NCBI RefSeq assembly: GCF_001556105.1
Contig: NZ_LSIF01000027.1
Span: 62,001 to 126,000, forward strand
DNA: 64,000 nucleotides
Source of the DNA: Pseudoxanthomonas mexicana
GTDB taxonomy: Bacteria; Pseudomonadota; Gammaproteobacteria; Xanthomonadales; Xanthomonadaceae
Reading direction: 5' to 3'
Shown here: positions 44,110 to 52,717 of the stretch, piece by piece
Position numbering within the stretch: position 1 is the stretch's first letter
Layout of the letters: each line of letters begins with the position of its first letter
Position numbers and translations under genes: made by a program
The notes under the pieces: generated by a model
Database searches by the model: none
What the model saw: the letters and a program-made list of their open reading frames with translations, nothing else
What the model was told of the DNA's origin: nothing

Positions 44110-44841
44110 ATGAAGCTGCCCCACTTTCTCTCCAGCTATCTGAAGCACAGCAAGGAACTGCTGGACACCCACGACGAGTCGCAGGCCATGTCGTTGGCGG
44201 TCGGGGGCGACTACGAAGCTGTCGGCAGGCTGGAGTTCGAACTCCTGAAACATCTGGGACTGCAACCTGACCATTCCGTCGTGGATGTCGGGTGCGGAAG
44301 TGGCCGCCTCGCTTCACAGCTCAGCTCGTACCTGACCAGCTCATACATCGGGATTGACGTGGTCCCAGAGTTGTTTCAGTACGCAGAAAAGAGATCTGGA
44401 CGCGATGACTGGCGCTTCTACGCCGCCCCAGGCACGACGATTCCCGAGCCGGATCATTCCGCGGACTTCGTCACCTTCTTCTCCGTGTTCACGCACCTCC
44501 AGTTCGAAGAATCCTATCGTTACTTGCAGGAGGCAAAGAGAGTTCTCAAACCAGGGGGAAAGATTGTTTTCTCGTTCCTGGAATTCCGGATGCCTTCGCA
44601 CTGGAACATCTTCGAAGCCTCGCTCGGCGACCCCAGGGTCGACAAAGTACTCAATCAGTTCATGGATCGCGACGCGCTAAATGCCTGGGCCGCCCATATC
44701 CCACTACACATTCACCAAATCCTGGATGGCGACTCCGCCTATATCCCTCTGTCAGAGCCTGTTGTTTGGGACGACGGCCGCGTGATGGAGCGAATGGGAA
44801 GCCTGGGTCAGTCCGTCTGCTGCATGGAGCACGCGGCGTGA
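44110..44841 (+). CDS. Class I SAM-dependent methyltransferase
   Basis: 243-residue enzyme with a Rossmann-type methyltransferase fold. SAM motif I is VVDVGCGSGRLASQL, the acidic strand is YIGIDVVPEL, and the post-motif loop is FVTFFSVFTHLQFEE, followed by RVLKPGGKIVFSF. Base composition is lower in GC than in the exonuclease gene before it, marking the start of the polysaccharide locus. The stop overlaps the GTG of the acetyltransferase gene. It likely methylates a sugar or phosphate group of the surface glycan; the substrate is inference. Confidence 0.88.
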   Translation: MKLPHFLSSYLKHSKELLDTHDESQAMSLAVGGDYEAVGRLEFELLKHLGLQPDHSVVDVGCGSGRLASQLSSYLTSSYIGIDVVPELFQYAEKRSGRDDWRFYAAPGTTIPEPDHSADFVTFFSVFTHLQFEESYRYLQEAKRVLKPGGKIVFSFLEFRMPSHWNIFEASLGDPRVDKVLNQFMDRDALNAWAAHIPLHIHQILDGDSAYIPLSEPVVWDDGRVMERMGSLGQSVCCMEHAA

Positions 44842-45611
44842 GCATGGAAGTCGAAGTTACGGATGAACTGCTGGCGAGCTTCCACCAGAACACGATCCTG
44901 CTCTCATACAACAATCCTGCACCGACCGAAGGACGCTACGGGTGGCTGAAATCAGGCCAACGCTTGAGATTCAGACACTCGATCACCATCGAGCAGAATT
45001 GCGGGCTGTACGGAGGACCCTACGCTCCATTTGTGGGCGGCCACCCCTCCTGCGGCCTTTGCACGATGGGGTCCTTCAGTTATTCCTACTCGCCGCTCCC
45101 AGACGGACTCATCGTAGGGAGATACTGCTCCATATCGACTGGCCTGAAGTTCATCGACTCCCATCACCCGATCCAGAGCCTGACGACATCAGCATTCCTT
45201 TTTCGACCGAGCAACAATCTTTTCAAGGAATACATCACACCTTCAATCCGTGCGTTTGCCTCCAGCTTCTCGACAGCAGGCGAGAAGAAGTATCCCGTGA
45301 TCGCGCACGACGTATGGATAGGCGCCAACTGCACTCTGGGGCTGGGGATATCCATAGGATCGGGAGCGATCATCGCCGCCAACAGCACCGTGACTGGCGA
45401 TGTCCCACCGTATGCGATCGTCGGCGGAAATCCCGCGAAGATCATCAGGTTTCGTTTTGATTTCGAAACGATTGCCAAGCTTATCGCGTCGCAATGGTGG
45501 ACACATGATCCGAAGACAATCTTCTCGGGTGAAACCCTCAACCCCGAAGACGCATTGCGGTCTATCGGAGACGCCAGCCCCGCATTTCATCCATGGAGCG
45601 TGACGCTGTAA
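44838..45611 (+). CDS. CatB-type (hexapeptide repeat) O-acetyltransferase
   Basis: 257-residue left-handed beta-helix acyltransferase of the Vat/CatB group. Features are FIDSHHPIQSLTTSAF, with the probable catalytic His in DSHHP, the hexapeptide coils VIAHDVWIGANCTLGLGISI and GSGAIIAANSTVTGDVPPYA, and VGGNPAKIIRFRF. The GTG at 44838 overlaps the methyltransferase stop and has a good Shine-Dalgarno (GGAGC); ATG 44844 is the alternative. In this context it probably acetylates a glycan. It converges with the glycerophosphotransferase gene 45 bases away. Confidence 0.88.
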   Translation: MSMEVEVTDELLASFHQNTILLSYNNPAPTEGRYGWLKSGQRLRFRHSITIEQNCGLYGGPYAPFVGGHPSCGLCTMGSFSYSYSPLPDGLIVGRYCSISTGLKFIDSHHPIQSLTTSAFLFRPSNNLFKEYITPSIRAFASSFSTAGEKKYPVIAHDVWIGANCTLGLGISIGSGAIIAANSTVTGDVPPYAIVGGNPAKIIRFRFDFETIAKLIASQWWTHDPKTIFSGETLNPEDALRSIGDASPAFHPWSVTL

Positions 45612-45655
45612 GCCGCATTTCCATAGCGAACGCGGATCTCCGGCTTCCGGCGAAG

Positions 45656-48118
45656 CTAACTACGCTTGTATTTTCTCCCTTCCCTCTTGCCATATTTGGT
45701 CCAGTGCGCTTTCGCCGCATTTTCGCCACTGATCCCTGCGGTACGAAGCGTCGGATTCATGTCTACGTATACGGCCTGCGTGAAATCTGACGGCACCGAG
45801 TACCGGAGAACGCGTCCCTCGCCATGGCCATAATGCAGGTAGTGAAGAACCGCACCCACCTGATTGGCATGACCAGCCGCTGCCACGTCGGGATTGAGGA
45901 ACAGGTACTCCCTCCAGGAAAAATCCGGAGGGGTATGCTGAAACTGGAATTTGGCCGAGTATCCCTCGGCGAACACACCAAAGTTCCCGTTGAGCATCCT
46001 GCCGTACTCCGTTACCGGCGCGCCCTTTACATAAATGCGTCGCCAGAACTGGAAGAGCTCCAGCGAGCGGGGGTGTTGGACCGTAGGAACCGCTGCATCT
46101 CCGATCTTGTACGGGATCTTGATTCCGACGACTTCCGACGGCTCGATATCCATCGCCGTCCGTAGAAAATCAAACGATGCGTCCCCCAGGGGATCGCCAT
46201 CATGGTATCGACAGACATCAAGAATCACGCGCACAAAACCCGCACGGAGTGCGGCATTCAACTCCTGAAGATCGCCGCACTCGACCACAACATGGTTGGT
46301 CGCGCCAGCTTCTTCCGCCAGTTCATGCAGTATCTTGAGGACAGCCGCGTAGTCGCCGCCCTTGTCAACAATATTGCAGACCAGCACTTTGCGATTCCTT
46401 GCCGCCAACGAAACGGCCTCCGCCGAGCCGATCGGCGTCAACACGCCATCGAACTTGCGAGACAGCAGTTCCCGTGTCGCAACACTCTTGAGGGGAACAT
46501 CGAGCGCGTATCGATGACCTGTGCCCTCATGGGCAACATGCACACCATCCGAGGCAAGCGCGAAATCCAACTCAACGAAGTCGAGGCCTTTCAACATGCC
46601 CTGGAGGGCCTCTTTGGACGATGAGGGTCCGTACTGCTCCCAACGACCGCCACCACAGGCTATCAATGTATTTCTCGAAAACAGGAGATTCTCATGCGCG
46701 AGCGCATGAGTGGCGACCGATTGACTTCGCGAAGAACGCGACGCCGAAAGTGCAGTTCCCGCAAGGTGACTTGCTCGCGCAATCTCGTCGACGATCGCTA
46801 CAGAGCTGTCATCGGAAATTGAGGTTCCTCTGAGTATCCGCCCTCGCATGCCAGCAAGCGCGGCGGACACCTCGGCCGAACCCGAAAGCGCCCGATCGAC
46901 CGCCGCCTTGACGCCTTGAGGCCGGCACGGCAAGCCACCGCAGAACAGCTCAGAAGTCCCTGCCGTATAGGGGAAATCAAACAACGTCGCGTTGTTGTCC
47001 GAGTACTCTCGCAGCAGGATCTGGACAATCGGCTTCTGCAACGCCGCGGCCTCGAATATCGTCGATGAAAGCTCCGAGATCACACAGTCGGCGTGCTTCA
47101 GAAGCTCACTTAGGATTCCATTCTCGTTGACGGCCACATTAAGCTTCGAAACATCGATGTGCGCCGTTTCCGGATGCAGGAGCGCGACGTGGTTGTCGAT
47201 CTCCGAGATCTGTTCGATGGCGAGTGCGATATCGCGATTGTTGGTGATGTACCAGGTGGGCACGAACAGGACGATAGGCTTCTGTGGATCCAGGCTGCAG
47301 AGCGAGCAGACCTCATCGCGCGTCCGGAGTGGCGGACCAAGCAACTGCCTGGACTTGATGAACCCGGCAGACCTGACCTTGCCGCTCCTGTCAGAACCTC
47401 CGGGGAAGAACGTCAGCAGCGACCGCGTGTGGTCCGGCCCTGCGGTAATGATGACGTCGAAGAAGTCGAATCGTTTCTGATTGGCAAGAAACCACTTCAA
47501 GTTGCTGGCGCCGTGATCGATCAGCACCCTTGGCCTATCGGCGTACTCGCCGCTTGGCGGATTGACGGGCAAGTTGAAGTACACGATGCAGTCGCAGTCG
47601 ATGCCTGGCGGCAGCGTCTTGGCCTGCGTAAGGATGGGTGCCATGTTCGCGCCCGTCATCTCATTGACAAGGCTGAGAGCGCAGTCGTAGTGCTTCTTGA
47701 GATAGGTATCACCGAACAACACCCGCAGAGGCTTGAATCGCTCGCCGATGCTCGCTTTGACGTCCGTCGACGAGACACCCTCGGTCCTTGGCAGATAAAC
47801 GACCTCGCAGGACACCCAATCGAACTTCCCCTGCCAGTCGTCCCCCATGACGAGGATGTCGGCGCGATGCTCGCGGATGTACTCGTCCTTCTTCTCGAGC
47901 GAATCCTCGAAGAACACGTCATCCACGCACGCGAGCGCGGCGACACACTCCCTGCGGTGCTCCTGGTCGAAGAATGACCGCTTGCCCTTCTCCGCATTCA
48001 GGCGATCCGTCGACACGCCAACGACCAAATGATCCCCTTGCGACTTCGCGCGCTCAAGGATCCTCAGATGGCCTTCGTGGAGAAGATCGAAAGTGCCGAA
48101 CGTGATTACTCTTTTCAT
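45656..48118 (-). CDS. Trimodular cytidylyltransferase / glycerophosphotransferase / GDPD-like protein
   Basis: 820-residue fusion. Residues 1-130 form a glycerol-3-phosphate cytidylyltransferase (TagD-like): ITFGTFDLLHEGHLRIL with the HxGH site, and RTEGVSST. Residues ~135-430 resemble a CDP-glycerol glycerophosphotransferase (IDHGASNLKWF, VLFVPTWY, VISELSSTIFEAAALQKP). Residues ~470-720 resemble a glycerophosphodiester phosphodiesterase (SSKEALQGMLKGLDFVELDF, ASDGVHVAHEG), but the usual first His-Arg pair reads GGGR, so catalysis is doubtful. The last ~85 residues carry a YLFLNPDVAAAGH...HYLHYGHGEGR repeat found in many glycosyltransferases. It would make CDP-glycerol and add glycerol phosphate to the exported glycan; this is inference. 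It is the last gene of the cluster operon. Confidence 0.85.
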   Translation of the reverse strand: MKRVITFGTFDLLHEGHLRILERAKSQGDHLVVGVSTDRLNAEKGKRSFFDQEHRRECVAALACVDDVFFEDSLEKKDEYIREHRADILVMGDDWQGKFDWVSCEVVYLPRTEGVSSTDVKASIGERFKPLRVLFGDTYLKKHYDCALSLVNEMTGANMAPILTQAKTLPPGIDCDCIVYFNLPVNPPSGEYADRPRVLIDHGASNLKWFLANQKRFDFFDVIITAGPDHTRSLLTFFPGGSDRSGKVRSAGFIKSRQLLGPPLRTRDEVCSLCSLDPQKPIVLFVPTWYITNNRDIALAIEQISEIDNHVALLHPETAHIDVSKLNVAVNENGILSELLKHADCVISELSSTIFEAAALQKPIVQILLREYSDNNATLFDFPYTAGTSELFCGGLPCRPQGVKAAVDRALSGSAEVSAALAGMRGRILRGTSISDDSSVAIVDEIARASHLAGTALSASRSSRSQSVATHALAHENLLFSRNTLIACGGGRWEQYGPSSSKEALQGMLKGLDFVELDFALASDGVHVAHEGTGHRYALDVPLKSVATRELLSRKFDGVLTPIGSAEAVSLAARNRKVLVCNIVDKGGDYAAVLKILHELAEEAGATNHVVVECGDLQELNAALRAGFVRVILDVCRYHDGDPLGDASFDFLRTAMDIEPSEVVGIKIPYKIGDAAVPTVQHPRSLELFQFWRRIYVKGAPVTEYGRMLNGNFGVFAEGYSAKFQFQHTPPDFSWREYLFLNPDVAAAGHANQVGAVLHYLHYGHGEGRVLRYSVPSDFTQAVYVDMNPTLRTAGISGENAAKAHWTKYGKREGRKYKRS

Positions 48119-48172
48119 CGATAACCGGATTCTGGAATCAGTACATTGGCGCGGCCATTGCGCGGTAACGCG

Positions 48173-49864
48173 TCAGTGCCAGAAGCGCGAAGGCGCGAAT
48201 CGCTCGTGGGCGAAATTGGTGATGCGACGGGCAGCACTCATGGAAATGACGCTCTGTGGAGCCGCAAAGCCATCTATCTCGGCAGGTGCGAAATAGGCAC
48301 TCAACGCATTCCTGACCTTTGTCGCCTGCTGTGCATCACCCCATTTCCTCGCGAGGTAGTACGCGCCCGTCAGCATCGCCTTGGTCCGCGCGATCTCCAC
48401 GTCCTGCGTCTCGACGGCGCTGAACCTTGGCGTGACGTCGTGGACGAAACGCGCGGTGGGACATACCTTCAGTAGACCTCCAAGCAGCCTGACGCGCCAG
48501 GAAAGATCGACGTCTTCACTGTACATATGGATGGCGGGATCGAAACCACGCGTTTCCGCCCATAGCGCCTTCGGCAGCGCGAAGCACGCACCTGAAACCC
48601 AGTTCGTATCCAACGTCACAGGATCGTGCCATTTCGGGTGATCGATCGGCGCCGCCACCCCTTCAATGAGCGCCTGCCCCTGGAAATAGTCGGACATGTC
48701 GATCAGGGCCTTGATGGACCCGGGCGTGAAGTAGCCGTCCGGATTGGCGCCGACGTAAAGCGGGTCTTCCAGGAACGCATGCTCCATCAATGCGTTGTGC
48801 GCACGCCCGAAGCCGAGATTCTCACCGCCCTCGGCCACCAGAACTTGACCGCCGATGATCCGCTCGTACCTCTCGACATTGGCCGGATCGTTGGAGAAAT
48901 ACCGCCAGCGAATACGGTAGCCCTTGTGTTCTGCCGCCTCCCGCTTCAACGAAGCCTCCAGCTTGCGGAGCTCCTGATCGCTGTTGTTGTAGAGGACGAT
49001 CCCGACGAAACAGCTCCGGCTTCCCTTGGCGGCCTCGTGGCGCAACGCGGGAAGCTGCTTTTTCGTGAACGGCGTCGGCCATTGCGGGCCCGCCAGCTGC
49101 CCCGTCGCTCCGTTGGCCGCAATGAATCCCGGCAACGTCTTCATGCGTTCGTCGTCGAACAACGAGGCGGCATTCCCGAGGAAGCTTTCGCTCACACATT
49201 TGGCGGGCGAGAAGCGGCGCCCCTCGGTGAGGCCGAACTGCAGAAGATGCAGGAGCGGGACAACGCCTGCCTGCTCGAGATCGCGATTGCCGCCCATGTA
49301 GTACTTGAAGGACGCGATCGAGGAGCATTCGAGATAGCTCCCTCCGTTACGTCCACGTCGCGCCATGTAGTGCTCCAGCGGAATGTCGACCGCACTGATG
49401 GGGATGGCATGATGTTGATTCCGGTAGAGTTTGTTCTCGAAGAATATGTTCGGATCGGCACCCGTCTCCAGCAGCGCCTGGCGGAGGCCAGAATAGCGTT
49501 CCAGCGCCTTTTCCCGGTCGGCCAAGGTTATGGGATGCCCGACATCGCCCACGAGCTGGTTCGTCACATGCATCATGTCGACCAGCGGAGATGGCGATCG
49601 CGCCTCCTTGAAGCCCTTCTGCACGTAGTGCAGAAGTGGATTGACACCGGCCTCCTTGAGCTCAGGAATCTGACTGAAATAGTAGCGCCCATCGAACAGC
49701 GGCGAAGTCGCCGCCGTCCAATAACCTGGATTCTCCAGGTAGAGCAACTCGATGGGCACGCCGGCAGCTTCCGCATTCATTCCCATCGCAGCCGCCAGGT
49801 ACATCCTGTCCACCAGGCCTGACGCACGAAGCAGGTTAACGTCGTTCATTCGTTCGTTGATCAT
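48173..49864 (-). CDS. GT2 glycosyltransferase with N-terminal repeat region
   Basis: 563-residue enzyme. The first ~280 residues contain repeats of the NPDV/HYxxxGxxEGR type (YYFSQIPELKEAGVNPLLHY, GFKEAR; then NRDLEQAGVVPLLHLLQFG, TEGR). The C-terminal ~280 residues are a GT-A domain: GIVLYNNSDQELRKLEASL, GGENLGFGRAHNALMEHA, GANPDGYF (metal-binding DxD equivalent), NWVSGACFALPKALW and MYSEDVDLSWRVRLLGG. Rhamnosyltransferase-like members share these features. The ATG at 49864 follows GGAAGTAGAG; an ATG five codons in is an alternative. It adds a sugar to the surface glycan; specificity is unknown. Confidence 0.88.
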   Translation of the reverse strand: MINERMNDVNLLRASGLVDRMYLAAAMGMNAEAAGVPIELLYLENPGYWTAATSPLFDGRYYFSQIPELKEAGVNPLLHYVQKGFKEARSPSPLVDMMHVTNQLVGDVGHPITLADREKALERYSGLRQALLETGADPNIFFENKLYRNQHHAIPISAVDIPLEHYMARRGRNGGSYLECSSIASFKYYMGGNRDLEQAGVVPLLHLLQFGLTEGRRFSPAKCVSESFLGNAASLFDDERMKTLPGFIAANGATGQLAGPQWPTPFTKKQLPALRHEAAKGSRSCFVGIVLYNNSDQELRKLEASLKREAAEHKGYRIRWRYFSNDPANVERYERIIGGQVLVAEGGENLGFGRAHNALMEHAFLEDPLYVGANPDGYFTPGSIKALIDMSDYFQGQALIEGVAAPIDHPKWHDPVTLDTNWVSGACFALPKALWAETRGFDPAIHMYSEDVDLSWRVRLLGGLLKVCPTARFVHDVTPRFSAVETQDVEIARTKAMLTGAYYLARKWGDAQQATKVRNALSAYFAPAEIDGFAAPQSVISMSAARRITNFAHERFAPSRFWH

Positions 49865-49878
49865 TTCTCTACTTCCAT

Positions 49879-50694
49879 TCAGAGGTCGGACGCAAACAGC
49901 TTGACTTCGTAAGTGCTGCGAAGCGTATTCAGCAGATCGCGATTCGCCTTCCAGACCTCCTGCTTGATCTTGTCTTCCGGCGTGTCGACACCCTTGGGGG
50001 TCGTATTGCTGTCGTCGCTGCGCTGGATGTACGCGCCAATGCAGACTTTCAACTGACTGAAATCGCAAGGATTCGGGCCTGCTACACGCAATAGAAAGTC
50101 ATAGTCCTCGACACGGCTCAGCTCGCTCCTGAAGCGAAGCTCATGGGCCGGGACCTTGCTGCAGTCCACCATGTACGAGTGCAGCGGCGCAAAGTTCTCG
50201 TGCACGAGGTCCAGCTTGTTCTTTCCCTTGAAGGGTTTGCTCATTTCGTAGATGAAATCGTAGTCACGCAAGCCCACCGCATGGGCCATCTCCATCCCGG
50301 CGAACGCGACCGCCGCAGCCGTGGTCGACAACGCCGTCGTGAGCGTCTTGTAGGCGTGGGTGTAAAGCAGATCGTCGTAGTCCAGGAAGGCGAGATAACG
50401 ATTGCCGCCCCGCTTGTGCTCCTCGATGCCGAGATTGATCAGATCCGACCTGATATCACGGCGCGACTGATCGGAATGATTGAGGATGACCGGCTGCGGC
50501 ATCCATTCGAAGAACCATTGCCGCCCCACGGACTCTCTGAGCCGCGCGAGGTCGTCGCCGTTGAATCCCTGGGTGACGATGATCGGCTGTACAAGTAGGT
50601 CCGTCTGCGAATGAAGGCTTTGGATTGCACGCTCCAGCCTGGCCATGCCGGCCGGATCGTGGAACCTGACGATGGTGCTGACGACTTCATTCAT
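49879..50694 (-). CDS. Small GT2-like glycosyltransferase
   Basis: 271-residue single-domain protein with a GT-A fold: STIVRFHDPAGMARLERAIQ at the start, the nucleotide-metal motif RYLAFLDYDDLLYTHAY and a C-terminal acceptor region (FRSELSRVEDYDFLLRV). Length and the DYDD motif fit family 2, though the sequence is divergent, and the first strand lacks the usual VSVIIP. It lies 74 bases after wzt and 14 bases before the next glycosyltransferase. Confidence 0.82.
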   Translation of the reverse strand: MNEVVSTIVRFHDPAGMARLERAIQSLHSQTDLLVQPIIVTQGFNGDDLARLRESVGRQWFFEWMPQPVILNHSDQSRRDIRSDLINLGIEEHKRGGNRYLAFLDYDDLLYTHAYKTLTTALSTTAAAVAFAGMEMAHAVGLRDYDFIYEMSKPFKGKNKLDLVHENFAPLHSYMVDCSKVPAHELRFRSELSRVEDYDFLLRVAGPNPCDFSQLKVCIGAYIQRSDDSNTTPKGVDTPEDKIKQEVWKANRDLLNTLRSTYEVKLFASDL

Positions 50695-50768
50695 GTTGAT
50701 CTGGTTTCCACATCATGGGTTGAATTACGGACCTCGAGAAGCGAGGCCGTGTGCAGGTGGCTGCAGGC

Positions 50769-51899
50769 TCAGTCCGTTTCGACGACGCTCGCGCGGACCA
50801 GCGGCAACGGAGGACTGAGCCGCGAGGTGCTCTTGCCGACACTGACCCGCAGGTGCTCGACAAGGTGTGCGGCATCGATCGCTCCCGGCAAGGGCAACGA
50901 CACGCGGAAACCGTACTTGCCCGAGGTCTTGCCGAGGTAGGAGCTGACGTCGTCGCGCTGTATGCGCTCGAAGGCCTCTACCAGGTGCTTCTCTCCGCCG
51001 AGCTCCAGGCATACCACGACAGGCTCTTTGCCGCGCTCGTCCACCGCCCAACCGGAGACTTCGAGGAGTCCACCAACAGCCCGAATACGTTCGACCACAC
51101 CCGTCGTACTCCCGAACAGGATGGGATCGTCACCAGCGGCCGCATCCCGGACATCGGCCGACGCAAGCGAGATCAGCTCGCGATAGACCTCCAGACCTTC
51201 GGCGATCTCGCCGAAGAACCTCATCATTCCCTTGTCCAGCACGAGCGCCTTGTTGCACATGTTCCGCAGGAGACCGGTGCTGTGGCTCGCGATCACGACG
51301 ATCCGGCTCCCTTCGAAACGGTCCGTCATGCGCTTCCTGGCGCGCTGGACGAATGAAGCGTCGCCGGTCGACAACCACTCGTCCATCAGCAGGATGTCGG
51401 GCTGCACCGCAGTCGAGATGGAGAATCCCAATCGCATCCGCTGACCGCTGGATAACGAGTAAAATGGATACTCTGCGCGATCCGTAAGACCTGCGAATTC
51501 GAGAATTTCGGGCGCCGCGAGCTTCAGCTGACGGTAGCGCAGGCCCATGGCCGTTCCGCGCAGGAAGATGTTCTCCGCGACCGACGCGAACTCGGAGAAT
51601 CCGAGCAGAGGGCTGAGCAGAGACTGTCGGGCACCCTCCGCCCGCACAACGCCGGCGGTCGGCGGGTAGGCACCATTGAGGACGCGCAGTAGCGTGGTTT
51701 TGCCAGCGCCATTGAGCCCCATGACGCCGATACGGTCGCCGTCGGCCGCAGCGAAGTTGATGCCGGAGAGGATCGTGGATTGGTAACGGACGGCGCCGGA
51801 GATCGTGGCCAGGAGGTCGCTGTAACCTTTGCGGCCGGTCTTGTGGACTTCCGTCGGCAGCTCAAGGGAGACGTTGTAAGCACGCAGGGATACGGTCAT
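50769..51899 (-). CDS. Polysaccharide ABC exporter ATP-binding protein (Wzt-like)
   Basis: 376-residue protein. The ABC domain (about 1-250) has Walker A GLNGAGKTT, the signature YSLSSGQRMRLGF and Walker B PDILLMDEWLSTGDASF. Residues ~260-376 are an extra beta domain: LEVSGWAVDERGKEPVVVCL, EAFERIQRDDVSSYLGK, YGFRVSLPLPGAIDA. This GWxxD...RxDV...GF pattern also occurs in glycosyltransferases and may bind the glycan in place of the classical Wzt carbohydrate domain. It energises export by the permease encoded 10 bases upstream. Shine-Dalgarno is GAGGAGG. Confidence 0.92.
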   Translation of the reverse strand: MTVSLRAYNVSLELPTEVHKTGRKGYSDLLATISGAVRYQSTILSGINFAAADGDRIGVMGLNGAGKTTLLRVLNGAYPPTAGVVRAEGARQSLLSPLLGFSEFASVAENIFLRGTAMGLRYRQLKLAAPEILEFAGLTDRAEYPFYSLSSGQRMRLGFSISTAVQPDILLMDEWLSTGDASFVQRARKRMTDRFEGSRIVVIASHSTGLLRNMCNKALVLDKGMMRFFGEIAEGLEVYRELISLASADVRDAAAGDDPILFGSTTGVVERIRAVGGLLEVSGWAVDERGKEPVVVCLELGGEKHLVEAFERIQRDDVSSYLGKTSGKYGFRVSLPLPGAIDAAHLVEHLRVSVGKSTSRLSPPLPLVRASVVETD

Positions 51900-51909
51900 C
51901 TCGGCCTCC

Positions 51910-52698
51910 TCAGAGCCAGATCGGAACGCGACGTGCGAATCGCGAATAGGAGAATGCCGATATCAGCACGCCGGCTATCGTCATTGCACCGATATAGACA
52001 TACGTCGACGTCTCGTTCGCCTCGCCGAGGATAGGGCCACGGACCACGGCAAGCATGTGATGGAAAGGATTCGCGCGCATCAGCATGCCCTGCATCGAAT
52101 CCGCAGGCGCCGCTTCAGCAAGCCAGACGATGGGTGTTATCAGAAACACGGCGAGCATCACGCTGCCGAAGAAATCATTGACGTCGGGATAGCGCGCCCC
52201 GACGAGCGCGACCAACACGCCGAGGAAGAACAGATTCACCAGTACGATCAGTAGGCCTGCAAGCGAAGAGAGCAGACCCAGCGGCGAAACGGACGCCTCC
52301 CCTACCAGCACCAGGGCCAGCAGGGGCACAGCGAACAGAAAGTGGATCAGCGCCTTGGAAAGGGTCCGCAGCACGTAATCGGTAAGCCTCAAGTTCCCAT
52401 CATGGATGTAAGGCAGATGTGCCGCGAACGTTGCGCCGGCCTCGATGAACATCGTCGACATCAGCCGGAACAGCATGAATCCGAAACCGATATGCGCGAG
52501 GAATGAGCCCATCTGCCTGCCCTGAATCGCACCCATGAACGCACCCAATCCCCATATGTAGACGATCGGAGGAAAGAAAATCCAGAACAACCCAAGCGCG
52601 TTCTTGCGGTACTTGGTGATGACGTCCAGCCAACTGGTGTAAAGCCAGTGGTCTGGCTTGCGGAAGCTTTCGGCGAGGTGCCGGAAAAGAAGACTCAT
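51910..52698 (-). CDS. Polysaccharide ABC exporter permease (Wzm-like)
   Basis: 262-residue ABC-2 type membrane protein with six helices (NALGLFWIFFPPIVYIWGLG, FGFMLFRLMSTMFIEAG, FLFAVPLLALVLVG, LLSSLAGLLIVLVNLFFLGV, VMLAVFLITPIVWLAE, YIGAMTIAGVLISAFSY). The C-terminal NPFHHMLAVVRGPILGE is typical of O-antigen and capsule exporters. The ATG at 52698 (MSLLFRHLAESF) starts the expected short cytosolic helix. With the ATPase it exports a finished glycan to the periplasmic side. Confidence 0.92.
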   Translation of the reverse strand: MSLLFRHLAESFRKPDHWLYTSWLDVITKYRKNALGLFWIFFPPIVYIWGLGAFMGAIQGRQMGSFLAHIGFGFMLFRLMSTMFIEAGATFAAHLPYIHDGNLRLTDYVLRTLSKALIHFLFAVPLLALVLVGEASVSPLGLLSSLAGLLIVLVNLFFLGVLVALVGARYPDVNDFFGSVMLAVFLITPIVWLAEAAPADSMQGMLMRANPFHHMLAVVRGPILGEANETSTYVYIGAMTIAGVLISAFSYSRFARRVPIWL

Positions 52699-52717
52699 TG
52701 TTCGATTGCCTGGGACT

